64,000 nt of DNA from Hydrogenophaga sp. (GTDB taxonomy: Bacteria; Pseudomonadota; Gammaproteobacteria; Burkholderiales; Burkholderiaceae_C), in assembly GCA_016790705.1 (NCBI GenBank), contig JAEUOT010000006.1, forward strand, positions 1-64,000, given 5' to 3'. Position numbers and translations under genes: made by a program. Below the pieces are notes generated by a model. That model made no database searches. It was not told where the DNA came from and saw only the letters and a list, made by a program, of their open reading frames with translations. Below, one piece after another: positions 43,454 to 52,560 of this stretch (its first letter is position 1; each line of letters opens with the position of its first letter).

Positions 43454-43855
43454 ATGCTCGAACAGATGACCGCCCGGCTTGACGCCTATGGCCAGTCGCT
43501 GATGCTGCGTTCGCACCGTCAGCAGATCCTCGCCAGCAACATCGCCAACGCCGACACCCCGGGCTACATCGCGCGGGACTTCGACTTCGGCGCCGCGCTC
43601 AAGGACGCCACCGAAGGCACGAACCGCCAGAGCCTGGCCCAGACGGCCGAGGGCCACATGCGCCTGTCCGGTGCCCAGCCCGGCGACCCGAAGCTGGCCT
43701 ACACCGTCCAGACCCAGCCCAGCCAGGACGGCAACTCGGTCGACCTCGACCGCGAACGCGCCAACTTCGTCGACAACAGCATCCGCTACGAGTCCACGCT
43801 GCGCTTCATCAACTCCAACGTGAAGACCATGCTGTCCGCGATCACCGGACAGTGA
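43454..43855 (+). CDS. flgB: Flagellar proximal rod protein FlgB
   Basis: 133 residues from the ATG at 43454 with GGAG upstream; an in-frame upstream ATG at 43364 would cross the promoter region. The rod signature is ILASNIANADTPGYIARDFDF and the C-terminus NSIRYESTLRFINSNVKTML. It is the first gene of flgBCDEFGHIJKL. Confidence 0.96.
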   Translation: MLEQMTARLDAYGQSLMLRSHRQQILASNIANADTPGYIARDFDFGAALKDATEGTNRQSLAQTAEGHMRLSGAQPGDPKLAYTVQTQPSQDGNSVDLDRERANFVDNSIRYESTLRFINSNVKTMLSAITGQ

Positions 43856-43866
43856 AGGAGTTCGTC

Positions 43867-44271
43867 ATGTCCATGTTCTCGATCTTCGGCGTCTCCGGCA
43901 GTGCGATCAGCTCGCAGGCCCAGCGCCTCAACGTTGTCGCCAGCAACCTGGCCAACGCCGACGCCGTCGCCGGCCCGGACGGCAAGGCCTACAAGGCCCG
44001 CCAGGTGGTGTTCCAGACCGTGCCCATGGGCGACGCCGGCAGCGCCGGGGTCAAGGTGCAGGACATCACCGAGAGCGAGCTGCCCGGCAAGCGGGTCTAC
44101 GACCCCAAGCACCCCAGCGCCGACAAGGAGGGCTACGTGACCCATTCCAACGTCAATCCGGTCGAGGAGATGGTCAACATGATCTCCGCCTCGCGCGCCT
44201 ACCAGAACAACGTCGAGGTCATGAACACGGCCAAGTCGCTGATGCTCAAGACCCTGCAGATGGGCCAGTGA
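43867..44271 (+). CDS. flgC: Flagellar proximal rod protein FlgC
   Basis: 134 residues from the ATG at 43867, seven bases after GGAG; a GTG at 43852 overlapping the flgB stop is less likely. It has the rod motif LNVVASNLANADAVAG and the conserved C-terminus VNPVEEMVNMISASRAYQNN. It is a rod subunit exported through the type III gate. Confidence 0.96.
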   Translation: MSMFSIFGVSGSAISSQAQRLNVVASNLANADAVAGPDGKAYKARQVVFQTVPMGDAGSAGVKVQDITESELPGKRVYDPKHPSADKEGYVTHSNVNPVEEMVNMISASRAYQNNVEVMNTAKSLMLKTLQMGQ

Positions 44272-44285
44272 AAAGGAACTGAACC

Positions 44286-44951
44286 ATGACCATGATGACC
44301 TCGCTGGACCTGAGCAATCTGGGCACGACCGTGGGCAGCACCACGGGCACCGGCGGCAACGCCACCACCGATCCGCAGCAGATGCAGGACCGGTTCCTCA
44401 AGCTGCTGGTCGCGCAGATCAACAACCAGGATCCGCTCAACCCGATGGACAACGCGCAGATGACCACGCAGATGGCGCAGATCAACACGGTCAGCGGCAT
44501 CCAGCAGCTCAACGACACGCTCAAGGGCATGGCCGACAAGATGGCGGTGTCCCAGGCCATGCAGGGAACCACGCTGATCGGCAAGGACGCGCTGGTCGAA
44601 GGCGACACGCTGGCCTTCGACGGCAGCACCGGCAAAGGCGCCTTCACGCTCGACGGCGACGCCGCCAGCGTCAAGGTCGACATCATCGGCAAGAGCGGCG
44701 AAACCCTGGACACCATCGACATGGGCAAGCTGTCCTCGGGGCAGCACGGCTTCGAATGGGACGCGGGCACCGTCAGTCCCTCGCAGGTCGCCAAGTTCGC
44801 CGTCCGTGCCACCAGCGGCAGCAGCACCGTCAAGGACACGGAGCTGCAGCGCGTGCGCATCGCCTCCGTGGGCCTGAGCAACGGCGCCATGAACATCCAG
44901 CTCCAGAACGGCCGCACCCTGGCATACGACCAGGTGCGCGGCTTCATGTAA
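44286..44951 (+). CDS. flgD: Hook assembly cap protein FlgD
   Basis: 221 residues. The N-terminal part has the conserved FLKLLVAQINNQDPLNPMDN segment and is followed by TQMAQINTVSGIQQLNDTL. The C-terminal part is the Tudor/FNIII-like hook-cap domain. FlgD caps the growing hook and is lost on completion. An AAAGGAAC site precedes the start. Confidence 0.96.
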   Translation: MTMMTSLDLSNLGTTVGSTTGTGGNATTDPQQMQDRFLKLLVAQINNQDPLNPMDNAQMTTQMAQINTVSGIQQLNDTLKGMADKMAVSQAMQGTTLIGKDALVEGDTLAFDGSTGKGAFTLDGDAASVKVDIIGKSGETLDTIDMGKLSSGQHGFEWDAGTVSPSQVAKFAVRATSGSSTVKDTELQRVRIASVGLSNGAMNIQLQNGRTLAYDQVRGFM

Positions 44952-44988
44952 CCCCTTTTCACCATCTCCACCCCCGAAGGACACCACC

Positions 44989-46203
44989 ATGGCATTCCAG
45001 CAAGGACTCTCCGGCCTGAACGCCTCCAGCCGCAACCTGGACGTGATCGGCCACAACATCGCCAACGCCAACACCGTCGGCATGAAGGCCTCGCGCGCCG
45101 AGTTCGGCGAGATCTACGCCAGCTCGATCAACTCGGCCGGCGGCATCAACTCCGGCATCGGTGTGCAGGTCTCGACCGTCTCGCAGCTCTTCACCCAGGG
45201 CAACATCACGGTGACCGGCAACGACCTGGATGTGGCCATCAACGGCAACGGCTTCTTCGAGCTGACCATGCCCGACGGCTCGATGTCCTACTCGCGCAAC
45301 GGCATGTTCAAGCTCAACCGCGAGGGCGAGATCGTGACCAACCTCGGCGGCCAGCTCATGGGCTACAAGACCGATGTGGCCGGCGTGCGCCAGGGCTTCG
45401 AGTCGGTGCCGCTGACCCTGCCCACGGGCGGGCCGATCCCGGCCAAGCAGACCACCAAGGCCTCGGTCGAGTTCAACGTCGACGCGCGCGCGCCCATTGC
45501 GGCTGCCGCCGTGCCGCCGACGCCGCTGGGCACCTACGCGACCTCGTTCAACGCCTACGACCCGCAGGGCATCGAGATTCCGGTCGGTCTGGTGTTCCAG
45601 AAGGCCGCCAACAACACCTGGGATGTCTATACCAGCGTCAACGGTGCCGACCCGGCGCTGTCGGTGCCGTTCCAGATCAGCTTCCTGGCCGACGGCACGC
45701 TCGACCCCGCGACCGTGCTGCCACAGATCCAGCTGGCCTCACCCAACGATCCGACCCAGACCTTCAACATCGACCTGGACTTCGGCGATGCGACACAGTT
45801 CGGCGCCGATTTCGCGATCAACAACCTGACGCAGGACGGCTACCGCCCCGGCGAGCTCACCAGCCTGGGCATCAGCGAAGCGGGCGTGATCACCGCCAAG
45901 TACTCCAACGGCCAGTCGCAGGCGGCCGGCCAGATCGCGCTGGTGAACTTCCGCAACGTGCAGGGCCTGCAGCCCTCCAGCGGCGGCAACTGGTCGCAGA
46001 CCTTTGCATCGGGCGAGCCGGTGCGGGGCGCGCCCGGCGAGGGCAAGCTGGGCTACCTGCGTCCCGGCGCGGTCGAGGACTCCAACGTCGACCTCACGGC
46101 CGAGCTGGTCAACATGATGACCGCACAGCGGGCCTACCAGGCCAACGCCCAGACGATCAAGACGCAGGACCAGATCCTGTCGACCTTGCTGAACATGCGC
46201 TGA
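44989..46203 (+). CDS. flgE: Flagellar hook protein FlgE
   Basis: 404 residues, about the usual length. N-terminal FQQGLSGLNASSRNLDVIG and HNIANANTVGMKASRAEF; a variable middle; C-terminal DSNVDLTAELVNMMTAQRAY and IKTQDQILSTLLNMR. It polymerises into the hook, with length set by FliK. AAGGAC is the ribosome site. Confidence 0.97.
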   Translation: MAFQQGLSGLNASSRNLDVIGHNIANANTVGMKASRAEFGEIYASSINSAGGINSGIGVQVSTVSQLFTQGNITVTGNDLDVAINGNGFFELTMPDGSMSYSRNGMFKLNREGEIVTNLGGQLMGYKTDVAGVRQGFESVPLTLPTGGPIPAKQTTKASVEFNVDARAPIAAAAVPPTPLGTYATSFNAYDPQGIEIPVGLVFQKAANNTWDVYTSVNGADPALSVPFQISFLADGTLDPATVLPQIQLASPNDPTQTFNIDLDFGDATQFGADFAINNLTQDGYRPGELTSLGISEAGVITAKYSNGQSQAAGQIALVNFRNVQGLQPSSGGNWSQTFASGEPVRGAPGEGKLGYLRPGAVEDSNVDLTAELVNMMTAQRAYQANAQTIKTQDQILSTLLNMR

Positions 46204-46234
46204 TCCCCTGACGCGACACACCTAGGAGCCTCGC

Positions 46235-46975
46235 ATGGACCGCATGATCTACACCGCCATGACCGGCGCCAACGCCACTGCCTACCGGCAGCAGCTGCTG
46301 GCCAACAACCTGGCCAATGCGTCCACGCCCGGGTTCCGTGCCGAGCTGGCCACCTTCCGCGCCGTCCCGGTGCGCGGCGACGGCAGCAGCTCGCGCGTGT
46401 TCGCGCTGGAGGCGACGGCGGGTCACTCCGACATCGCCGGGCCGGTCAACACGACCGGCCGCAGCCTGGACGTGGCCGCGCGCGGCAACGCCTGGTTCGC
46501 GGTGCAGGGGCTGGACGGCACCGAGGCCTACACGCGCGGCGGCGCCTTTGAAGTCAGCGCCGACGGCGCGCTGGTGACCTCGCACGGCCTGCCCGTGCTC
46601 GACGACGGCGGATCACCGATCAATGTGCCCGCCAATGCCCAGCTCGAATTCGGCGCCGACGGCACCCTGACCGCCCGTGTCGGCGAGCAGGCCCCGACCC
46701 GCGTCGGCAAGCTCAAGCTGGTCACGCCCGACGCCGAGAAGCGCATCGAGCGCAGCCCCGACGGGCTGTTCCGCCCGCTCCAGGGCGAGGCCCTGGACGC
46801 CGACCCGAATGCGCGGGTGCAGGGCGGCGCGCTGGAAGGCAGCAACGTCAACCCCATCGAGGCCATGGTCGGAATGATCGCGGCCTCGCGCCAGTTCGAG
46901 ATGCAGATGCGGATGATGCAGAACGGCGAAACCAACGACAAGACCGCATCGCAACTGCTCAGCATGAACGGCTGA
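46235..46975 (+). CDS. flgF: Flagellar proximal rod protein FlgF
   Basis: 246 residues. Starts MDRMIYTAMTGANATAYRQQ, with LLANNLANASTPGFRAELA; the C-terminus has SNVNPIEAMVGMIAASRQFEMQ. The DRMIY start and the length distinguish FlgF from FlgG. TAGGAG precedes the ATG. It is a rod subunit between FlgC and FlgG. Confidence 0.96.
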   Translation: MDRMIYTAMTGANATAYRQQLLANNLANASTPGFRAELATFRAVPVRGDGSSSRVFALEATAGHSDIAGPVNTTGRSLDVAARGNAWFAVQGLDGTEAYTRGGAFEVSADGALVTSHGLPVLDDGGSPINVPANAQLEFGADGTLTARVGEQAPTRVGKLKLVTPDAEKRIERSPDGLFRPLQGEALDADPNARVQGGALEGSNVNPIEAMVGMIAASRQFEMQMRMMQNGETNDKTASQLLSMNG

Positions 46976-46987
46976 TAGGAGAGCACC

Positions 46988-47770
46988 ATGATCAATTCGC
47001 TCTGGATTTCCAAGACCGGGATGCAGGCCCAGCAGACCCAGCTGGACGTGATCTCGAACAACATGGCCAACGTGTCCACGAACGGCTTCAAGCGGGCCAA
47101 TGCCGTGTTCGAGGACCTGATGTACCAGAACCTGCGCCAGGTCGGCGCCGCCGACACCGAGCAGAACAACCTGCCGACCGGGCTGCAGATCGGCCTGGGC
47201 GTGCGCACCGTCGCGACCTCGCGCCAGTTCAGCCAGGGCAGCCTGCAGCAGTCCGGCAACCAGCTCGACCTGGCCATCAACGGCCAGGGCTTCCTGCAGG
47301 TCGCGCTGCCCGACGGCACCACCGGCTACACCCGCGACGGCAGCCTGCAGGTCGATTCGCAGGGCCGGCTGGTGACCTCCAGCGGCCTGTCGATCGTCGG
47401 CGACATCACCGTGCCCGCCGAGGCGCAGAGCGTGACCATCGGCAAGGACGGCGTGGTGACGGCCACCGTGCCGGGCAACCCGACGCCCCAGCAACTGGGC
47501 ACCATCGAGCTGGCCAACTTCATCAATCCCGCCGGCCTGGAGCCGCGCGGCCAGAACCTCTACACCGAGACCGTTGCCTCGGGCAATCCGAGCACCGGCG
47601 CACCCGGCACGGCTGGCATGGGCACCCTGATGCAGGGCTATGTCGAGACCTCCAACGTCAATGTCGTGCAGGAGCTGGTGACCATGATCCAGACCCAGCG
47701 CGCCTATGAAATGAATTCCAAGGCGATCCAGACATCCGACCAGATGCTGCAGCGCCTGGGGCAACTCTGA
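46988..47770 (+). CDS. flgG: Flagellar distal rod protein FlgG
   Basis: 260 residues, the canonical FlgG length. [20 protein letters not shown] and [20 protein letters not shown] at the N-terminus; C-terminus [20 protein letters not shown] and [14 protein letters not shown]. It forms the distal rod that crosses the P and L rings. TAGGAGAG precedes the start. Confidence 0.97.
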   Translation: MINSLWISKTGMQAQQTQLDVISNNMANVSTNGFKRANAVFEDLMYQNLRQVGAADTEQNNLPTGLQIGLGVRTVATSRQFSQGSLQQSGNQLDLAINGQGFLQVALPDGTTGYTRDGSLQVDSQGRLVTSSGLSIVGDITVPAEAQSVTIGKDGVVTATVPGNPTPQQLGTIELANFINPAGLEPRGQNLYTETVASGNPSTGAPGTAGMGTLMQGYVETSNVNVVQELVTMIQTQRAYEMNSKAIQTSDQMLQRLGQL

Positions 47771-47778
47771 GCAAGACC

Positions 47779-48441
47779 ATGAAACACCTTCTGCTGCTCG
47801 CCGCGGTCGCGCTCACCGGTTGCATGACCAAGCCGGTCGAGGTCGTGCCGGTGCGCCCGATCCAGTACACGCAGGCGCCGTCGCCGGCCCAGACCGGCGG
47901 CAGCCTGTTCGCCGCCGCGCGCTACCGCCCGGCCTTCGAGGACCCGCGCGCGCGCCTGCCGGGCGACACCCTGACCATCACGATCACCGAGAAGGTCACG
48001 GCCAGCCAGTCCTCCTCGGCCAACATCGACCGCAGCGGCAGCGCCACCGGCTCGGTGACCGCCATCCCCGGCATCGTCGCCAAGGAACTGGGCCGCGACC
48101 GCAACTTCGACCTCGGCGGCTCCTCCGGCAACAAGTTCGCCGGCAAGGGCGACAACGCCAACCAGAATGAGTTCTCCGGCAGCATCACCGTCACGGTGCA
48201 GGAAGTCCTGCCCAACGGCCATCTGCTGGTCGCCGGCGAGAAGCAGATCGGCATCAACAGCAACGTCGACGTGCTCAAGTTCTCCGGCACCGTCGATCCG
48301 CGCACCATCCTGCCCGGCAATGTCGTCGCCTCGACCCAGGTCGCCAACGCCCGGATCGAGTCGCGAGGACGAGGCGCGGTGGATGAAGCGCTCTCAATAG
48401 GCTGGTTGGGGCGGTTCTTTTTGAACGTTTTCCCGTTCTGA
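47779..48441 (+). CDS. flgH: Flagellar L-ring lipoprotein FlgH
   Basis: 220 residues. A lipoprotein signal with lipobox LTGC puts the acylated cysteine at position 15. The body has the FlgH segments GDTLTITITEKVTASQSSSA and VTVQEVLPNGHLLVAGEKQI, ending LSIGWLGRFFLNVFPF. It forms the outer-membrane L ring. It starts 8 bases after flgG. Confidence 0.97.
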   Translation: MKHLLLLAAVALTGCMTKPVEVVPVRPIQYTQAPSPAQTGGSLFAAARYRPAFEDPRARLPGDTLTITITEKVTASQSSSANIDRSGSATGSVTAIPGIVAKELGRDRNFDLGGSSGNKFAGKGDNANQNEFSGSITVTVQEVLPNGHLLVAGEKQIGINSNVDVLKFSGTVDPRTILPGNVVASTQVANARIESRGRGAVDEALSIGWLGRFFLNVFPF

Positions 48442-48461
48442 GGCTGCCTAGCATCCTTCTC

Positions 48462-49661
48462 ATGAACCCGCTGCACAGCCCCATCCCGCTCGAAACCGGT
48501 TTCCGCCGCACGCTGTTCGCCAGCCGGGCGCGCCGCAGTGTGTGGCTGCGCCGCATGCTGGGCTGGAGCGCACTGGCGGTGGGCCTGCTGATCTGGCTGG
48601 GCTGGCCGATGGATGCGCACGCGATGCGGATCAAGGAAGTCGCGGCGGTGCAGGGGGTGCGCAGCAACCAGTTGACCGGCTTCGGCCTGGTCGTGGGCCT
48701 GGACGGCACCGGCGACCAGACGGCGCAGATGCCCTACACCTCGCAGGGCATGACCAACTACCTGCAGCAACTGGGCATGACGCTGCCGGCCGACGCCAAG
48801 ATGCAGATGAAGAACGTGGCGGCGGTGCTGGTGACGGCGCAACTGCCCGCGTTCGCCCGCCCGGGCCAGATGATCGACGTGACCGTCTCGTCCATGGGCA
48901 ATGCCAAGTCGCTGCGCGGCGGCACGCTCATCACCACCCCGCTCAAGGGCGCCGACGGCGAGATCTACGCGCTCGCCCAGGGCAACCTGCTGGTCGGCGG
49001 CGCCGGCGCCTCGGGCGGCGGCTCCAAGGTGCAGATCAACCACCTTTCCGCCGGTCGCATTCCCGCCGGTGCGCAGGTCGAGCGCAGCGTGCCGACCCCG
49101 TTCGCGCTGGGCGACAGCATCGAGCTGGGCCTGAATTCGGCCGACTTCCAGACCGCGCGCCGCGTCGCGCAGGCGATCAACGACCGCATGGGGGCCGGTG
49201 TGGCCAGCGCGGTCGACGGCCGCGTCGTGCGCCTGCGCGCGCCGGCCAACCCGGACGAGCGCGTGAACTTCCTGGCCGAGATCGAGGAGATTCCGCTCGA
49301 AGCCACCGTGCCGGTGGCCAAGGTGGTCATCAACACCCGCACCGGCTCCATCGTCATGAACCAGGCCGTGACCCTCGGCCCCTGCGCCGTCGCGCACGGC
49401 AACCTCTCGGTCAGCATCAGCTCGACCCCGGTGGTCAGCCAGCCCAACCCCCTCTCGCAGGGCCAGACGGTGACCGCCGAGAAGACCGACATCAAGATCA
49501 CGCAGGACACCGGCGCCCTCATCAAGATGGATGCCGCGCCGCAACTGGCCGACCTGGTGCGCATGCTCAACGGGCTCGGTGCGACCCCCCAGGACCTGCT
49601 CGCGATCCTGCAGGCGATCAAGGCCGCCGGCGCGATGAACGCCGAGCTTGAGGTGATCTGA
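48462..49661 (+). CDS. flgI: Flagellar P-ring protein FlgI
   Basis: 399 residues. The signal peptide has a long polar and basic n-region; an internal ATG at 48555 (MLGWSALAVGLLIWLGW) would give a normal-length signal peptide and is a possible true start, since neither ATG has a clear ribosome site. The mature protein starts near MRIKEVAAVQGVRSNQLTGF and has GLDGTGDQT and RTGSIVMNQAVTLGPCAVAH. It forms the periplasmic P ring with help from FlgA. Confidence 0.96.
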   Translation: MNPLHSPIPLETGFRRTLFASRARRSVWLRRMLGWSALAVGLLIWLGWPMDAHAMRIKEVAAVQGVRSNQLTGFGLVVGLDGTGDQTAQMPYTSQGMTNYLQQLGMTLPADAKMQMKNVAAVLVTAQLPAFARPGQMIDVTVSSMGNAKSLRGGTLITTPLKGADGEIYALAQGNLLVGGAGASGGGSKVQINHLSAGRIPAGAQVERSVPTPFALGDSIELGLNSADFQTARRVAQAINDRMGAGVASAVDGRVVRLRAPANPDERVNFLAEIEEIPLEATVPVAKVVINTRTGSIVMNQAVTLGPCAVAHGNLSVSISSTPVVSQPNPLSQGQTVTAEKTDIKITQDTGALIKMDAAPQLADLVRMLNGLGATPQDLLAILQAIKAAGAMNAELEVI

Positions 49662-49668
49662 GGCGGTC

Positions 49669-50616
49669 ATGAGCACCTTGCCGACCACCACCCAGGGCCT
49701 GGCCGCCGATCCCGGCGCGCTCAATGCCTTGCGCTATGGCGCAGGGCGGGACGGGCAGGGCGGCAAGACCGCGCTCAAGGAAGCGGCCAAGCAGTTCGAG
49801 TCCCTCTTCATGCGCGAGCTGATCAAGAGCATGCGCGACGCCACCCAGAAATCGGGCCTGCTCGAAGGCCAGGGCAGCGACCTGGGCACCGACCTGCTCG
49901 ACCAGCAACTGGCGGTCCAGCTCTCGGGCCTGCCCGGGGGCCTGAGCAGCGCGATCGAGCGCCAGCTCGGCCGCCAGATGAAGGCCAATGGCGGCGACGG
50001 CGCCGCCGTCGATGGCGCACAGGACGCGGCCGAGGGCCAGTCCTTCAAGCCGCTGGACCGTTCGTCGCTCAAGGCCCTGATGCGCTACGCGCCCTCGGCC
50101 ACACCGTCCGCCACTGCGGGTGCTGCGGCCACCTCGCCGAGCCAGCGCCAGGCCGGCTTCGTCTCGCGCCACAGCGACGCCGCGGAGGCCGTGGCGCGCG
50201 AGTCGGGCATTCCCGCCAGCTACATGATCGGCCAGGCCGGCCACGAGACCGGCTGGGGCAAGAGCGAGATCCGCAATGCCGACGGCAGCCCCTCGTACAA
50301 CCTGTTCGGCATCAAGGCCACACCCGCCTGGAAAGGCAAGGTCGCCGAAGTCACCACCACCGAATACGTCAACGGCGTGCCGCGCAAGACCACGGCGCGC
50401 TTCCGGGCCTACGACTCCTACGCCGACTCCTTCCGCGACTACGCGCGCCTGATCACGCGCAGCCCGCGCTACGACAAGGCGATGGACCAGATCGGCTCGG
50501 TGCACGGCTTCGCCACCAGCCTGCAGCGCGCTGGCTACGCGACCGATCCCCAATATGCGGCCAAGCTCAGCCGCGCGATCAACACCACGCTGAACCTGCA
50601 GCGGGCACAGAGCTGA
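49669..50616 (+). CDS. flgJ: Peptidoglycan hydrolase / rod cap FlgJ
   Basis: 315 residues. The N-terminal rod-binding domain (about 30-105: EAAKQFESLFMRELIKSM, SDLGTDLLDQQLAVQLS) is joined by a linker to a C-terminal glucosaminidase-type domain (about 160-315) with catalytic E193 in GQAGHETGWGKSEI. It caps the growing rod and opens the murein. Dual-domain FlgJ is the form found in beta- and gammaproteobacteria. Confidence 0.97.
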   Translation: MSTLPTTTQGLAADPGALNALRYGAGRDGQGGKTALKEAAKQFESLFMRELIKSMRDATQKSGLLEGQGSDLGTDLLDQQLAVQLSGLPGGLSSAIERQLGRQMKANGGDGAAVDGAQDAAEGQSFKPLDRSSLKALMRYAPSATPSATAGAAATSPSQRQAGFVSRHSDAAEAVARESGIPASYMIGQAGHETGWGKSEIRNADGSPSYNLFGIKATPAWKGKVAEVTTTEYVNGVPRKTTARFRAYDSYADSFRDYARLITRSPRYDKAMDQIGSVHGFATSLQRAGYATDPQYAAKLSRAINTTLNLQRAQS

Positions 50617-50632
50617 GGCCTGAAAGCGCACC

Positions 50633-52543
50633 ATGTCCTCCGCCCTGAACATCGGCACCCTCGCGCTCAACGCCAACCTGTCCGCGTTGCAGGTCATCGG
50701 CAACAACATTGCCAATGCCAACACCGAGGGCTATTCGCGCCAGAACGTGTCGATGGTCACCGCGGGCTACCAGAAGCTCGGCGGGCTCTACTACGGCAAG
50801 GGCGTCGAGATCGAATCGGTCACCCGCTCGCACGACGCCTACCTCACCCGTGAGGCACAGATCGCGACCTCGGTGTCGTCGCTGGACGCCGCCCGGCTGA
50901 CGCGGTTGAACCAGCTCGAAAACCTGTTCCCCACCGGCGAACAGGGCCTGGGCTCCGCGCTCAACGGCATGCTCAACGCCTGGTCGGACGTCGCTTCGTC
51001 GCCGACCAATCTGGCGGCCCGCTCGGCCGTGATCAGCAAGGGCGAGGAATTCGCCTCCCGCCTGCGCGACACCGCGGGCCAGGTGGACATCCTGGCCAAC
51101 AGCGCCAGGCAGCAGATCGGCGACACGGTCAAGACCATCAACCGCCTGGCCCAGGACATCGCCAAGATCAACCAGAAGATCGTCGACAGCCAGGGCGACA
51201 AAGGTGAGCCCAACGACCTGCTCGACCAGCGCGACCTGCTGATCACCCAGCTCAGCCAGTACGCCCAGGTGTCGACCATCGGTGCCGACGACGGCAGCAT
51301 GAACGTCTTCATCGCCGGCAGCCAGCCCCTGGTGCTGGGCCGCAACGCCGGGACACTGTCTGTGGTGCCCGACAGCACCGATCCCTCGCGCCCGACCATC
51401 GTGTTCCAGTCCGCCAGCTCCACCATGACGCTGCCCGACAGCGCGGTCGGGGGCGAGCTGGGCGGGGTGCTGCAGTTCCTCAACGAGGACATCCGGGACG
51501 CGCGCAACCTGATGGGCCGGATGGCGCTGGCGGCGAACACCCTGGTCAACACCCAGCATCAGCTCGGCGTCGACCTGCGCGGCACCACCGGGACCAACTT
51601 CTTCGTGCCCCTGGCCGACACCGCCGGCCTGCCCTTTGAGACCAACACCGGCAATGCCGCCGTCCAGGCCGGCGTGAGCGACCCCACCGCGCTCAAGCCC
51701 TCGGACTACGAGGTCCGCTTCACCGCCAGCGGCGTCGACATCGTGCGCCTCCAGGACGGCGAAAGCGCCAGCTTCGCCGGATTGCCCGTCGACTACGACG
51801 GCCTGAATTTCCAGATCAGTGCCGGCGCCGCCGCCACCGGCGACAGCTTCCTGGTCAAGCCCTTCTCGGACGTCGCGCGCAACATGCAGATGGGCGTCGC
51901 CGCCGCCGACCGGCTGGCGGTCGCGAGCCCGGTCGTGGTCAGCCCGTCGAGCAGCAACATCGGCGGCGTCAGCGTCGAGGGCCTGTACCCGGTCTCGCCC
52001 TCGGCCAACCTGAGCGACCCGGTCACCCTGACCTTCCTCTCGGACGGCAGCTTCACCGCCACCGGCCTGGGCCCCGGCAACCCCGCGCCCGACAACCCCG
52101 GCCCGCCACCGAACTACAACTACACGCCGGGCAAGCCCATCGAATTCAACGGCTGGAGCCTGACGCTGCGCGGCTCGCCCGCCGCCGGCGACAGCTTTGC
52201 CATCACCCCTTCGCCCTCGGCCGACCAGCGCCAGAACGCCGGCAACGCCACCGGCATGCTGGCGCTGCGCGACCTGGCGACCTTTGACGGCGAGACCCTG
52301 GCCAATGGCTACAGCGCGCTGCTCACCGACATGGGGACGCGGGTGCAGGGCGCGAAGTTTTCCGCCGACTATTCGTCCAGCATCGCCGCCAGCGCCGAGT
52401 CCGCCCGCGCCTCGGTGTCGGGCGTGAACCTGGACGAGGAGGCGGCGCGCCTGCTGCAGTTCCAGCAGGCCTACCAGGCCGCTGCCAAGTACATGCAGAT
52501 CGCCCAGGGCCTGTTCGACACCATGCTGCAGACCGTGCGCTGA
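50633..52543 (+). CDS. flgK: Hook-filament junction protein FlgK (HAP1)
   Basis: 636 residues. N-terminal MSSALNIGTLALNANLSALQ and IGNNIANANTEGYSRQNVSM; C-terminal VSGVNLDEEAARLLQFQQAY and QIAQGLFDTMLQTVR. The large middle part is Gly/Pro-rich in places. It joins hook to filament and is carried by FlgN. The gene starts 16 bases after flgJ. Confidence 0.97.
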   Translation: MSSALNIGTLALNANLSALQVIGNNIANANTEGYSRQNVSMVTAGYQKLGGLYYGKGVEIESVTRSHDAYLTREAQIATSVSSLDAARLTRLNQLENLFPTGEQGLGSALNGMLNAWSDVASSPTNLAARSAVISKGEEFASRLRDTAGQVDILANSARQQIGDTVKTINRLAQDIAKINQKIVDSQGDKGEPNDLLDQRDLLITQLSQYAQVSTIGADDGSMNVFIAGSQPLVLGRNAGTLSVVPDSTDPSRPTIVFQSASSTMTLPDSAVGGELGGVLQFLNEDIRDARNLMGRMALAANTLVNTQHQLGVDLRGTTGTNFFVPLADTAGLPFETNTGNAAVQAGVSDPTALKPSDYEVRFTASGVDIVRLQDGESASFAGLPVDYDGLNFQISAGAAATGDSFLVKPFSDVARNMQMGVAAADRLAVASPVVVSPSSSNIGGVSVEGLYPVSPSANLSDPVTLTFLSDGSFTATGLGPGNPAPDNPGPPPNYNYTPGKPIEFNGWSLTLRGSPAAGDSFAITPSPSADQRQNAGNATGMLALRDLATFDGETLANGYSALLTDMGTRVQGAKFSADYSSSIAASAESARASVSGVNLDEEAARLLQFQQAYQAAAKYMQIAQGLFDTMLQTVR

Positions 52544-52560
52544 CGGACCGGAGAAACCCC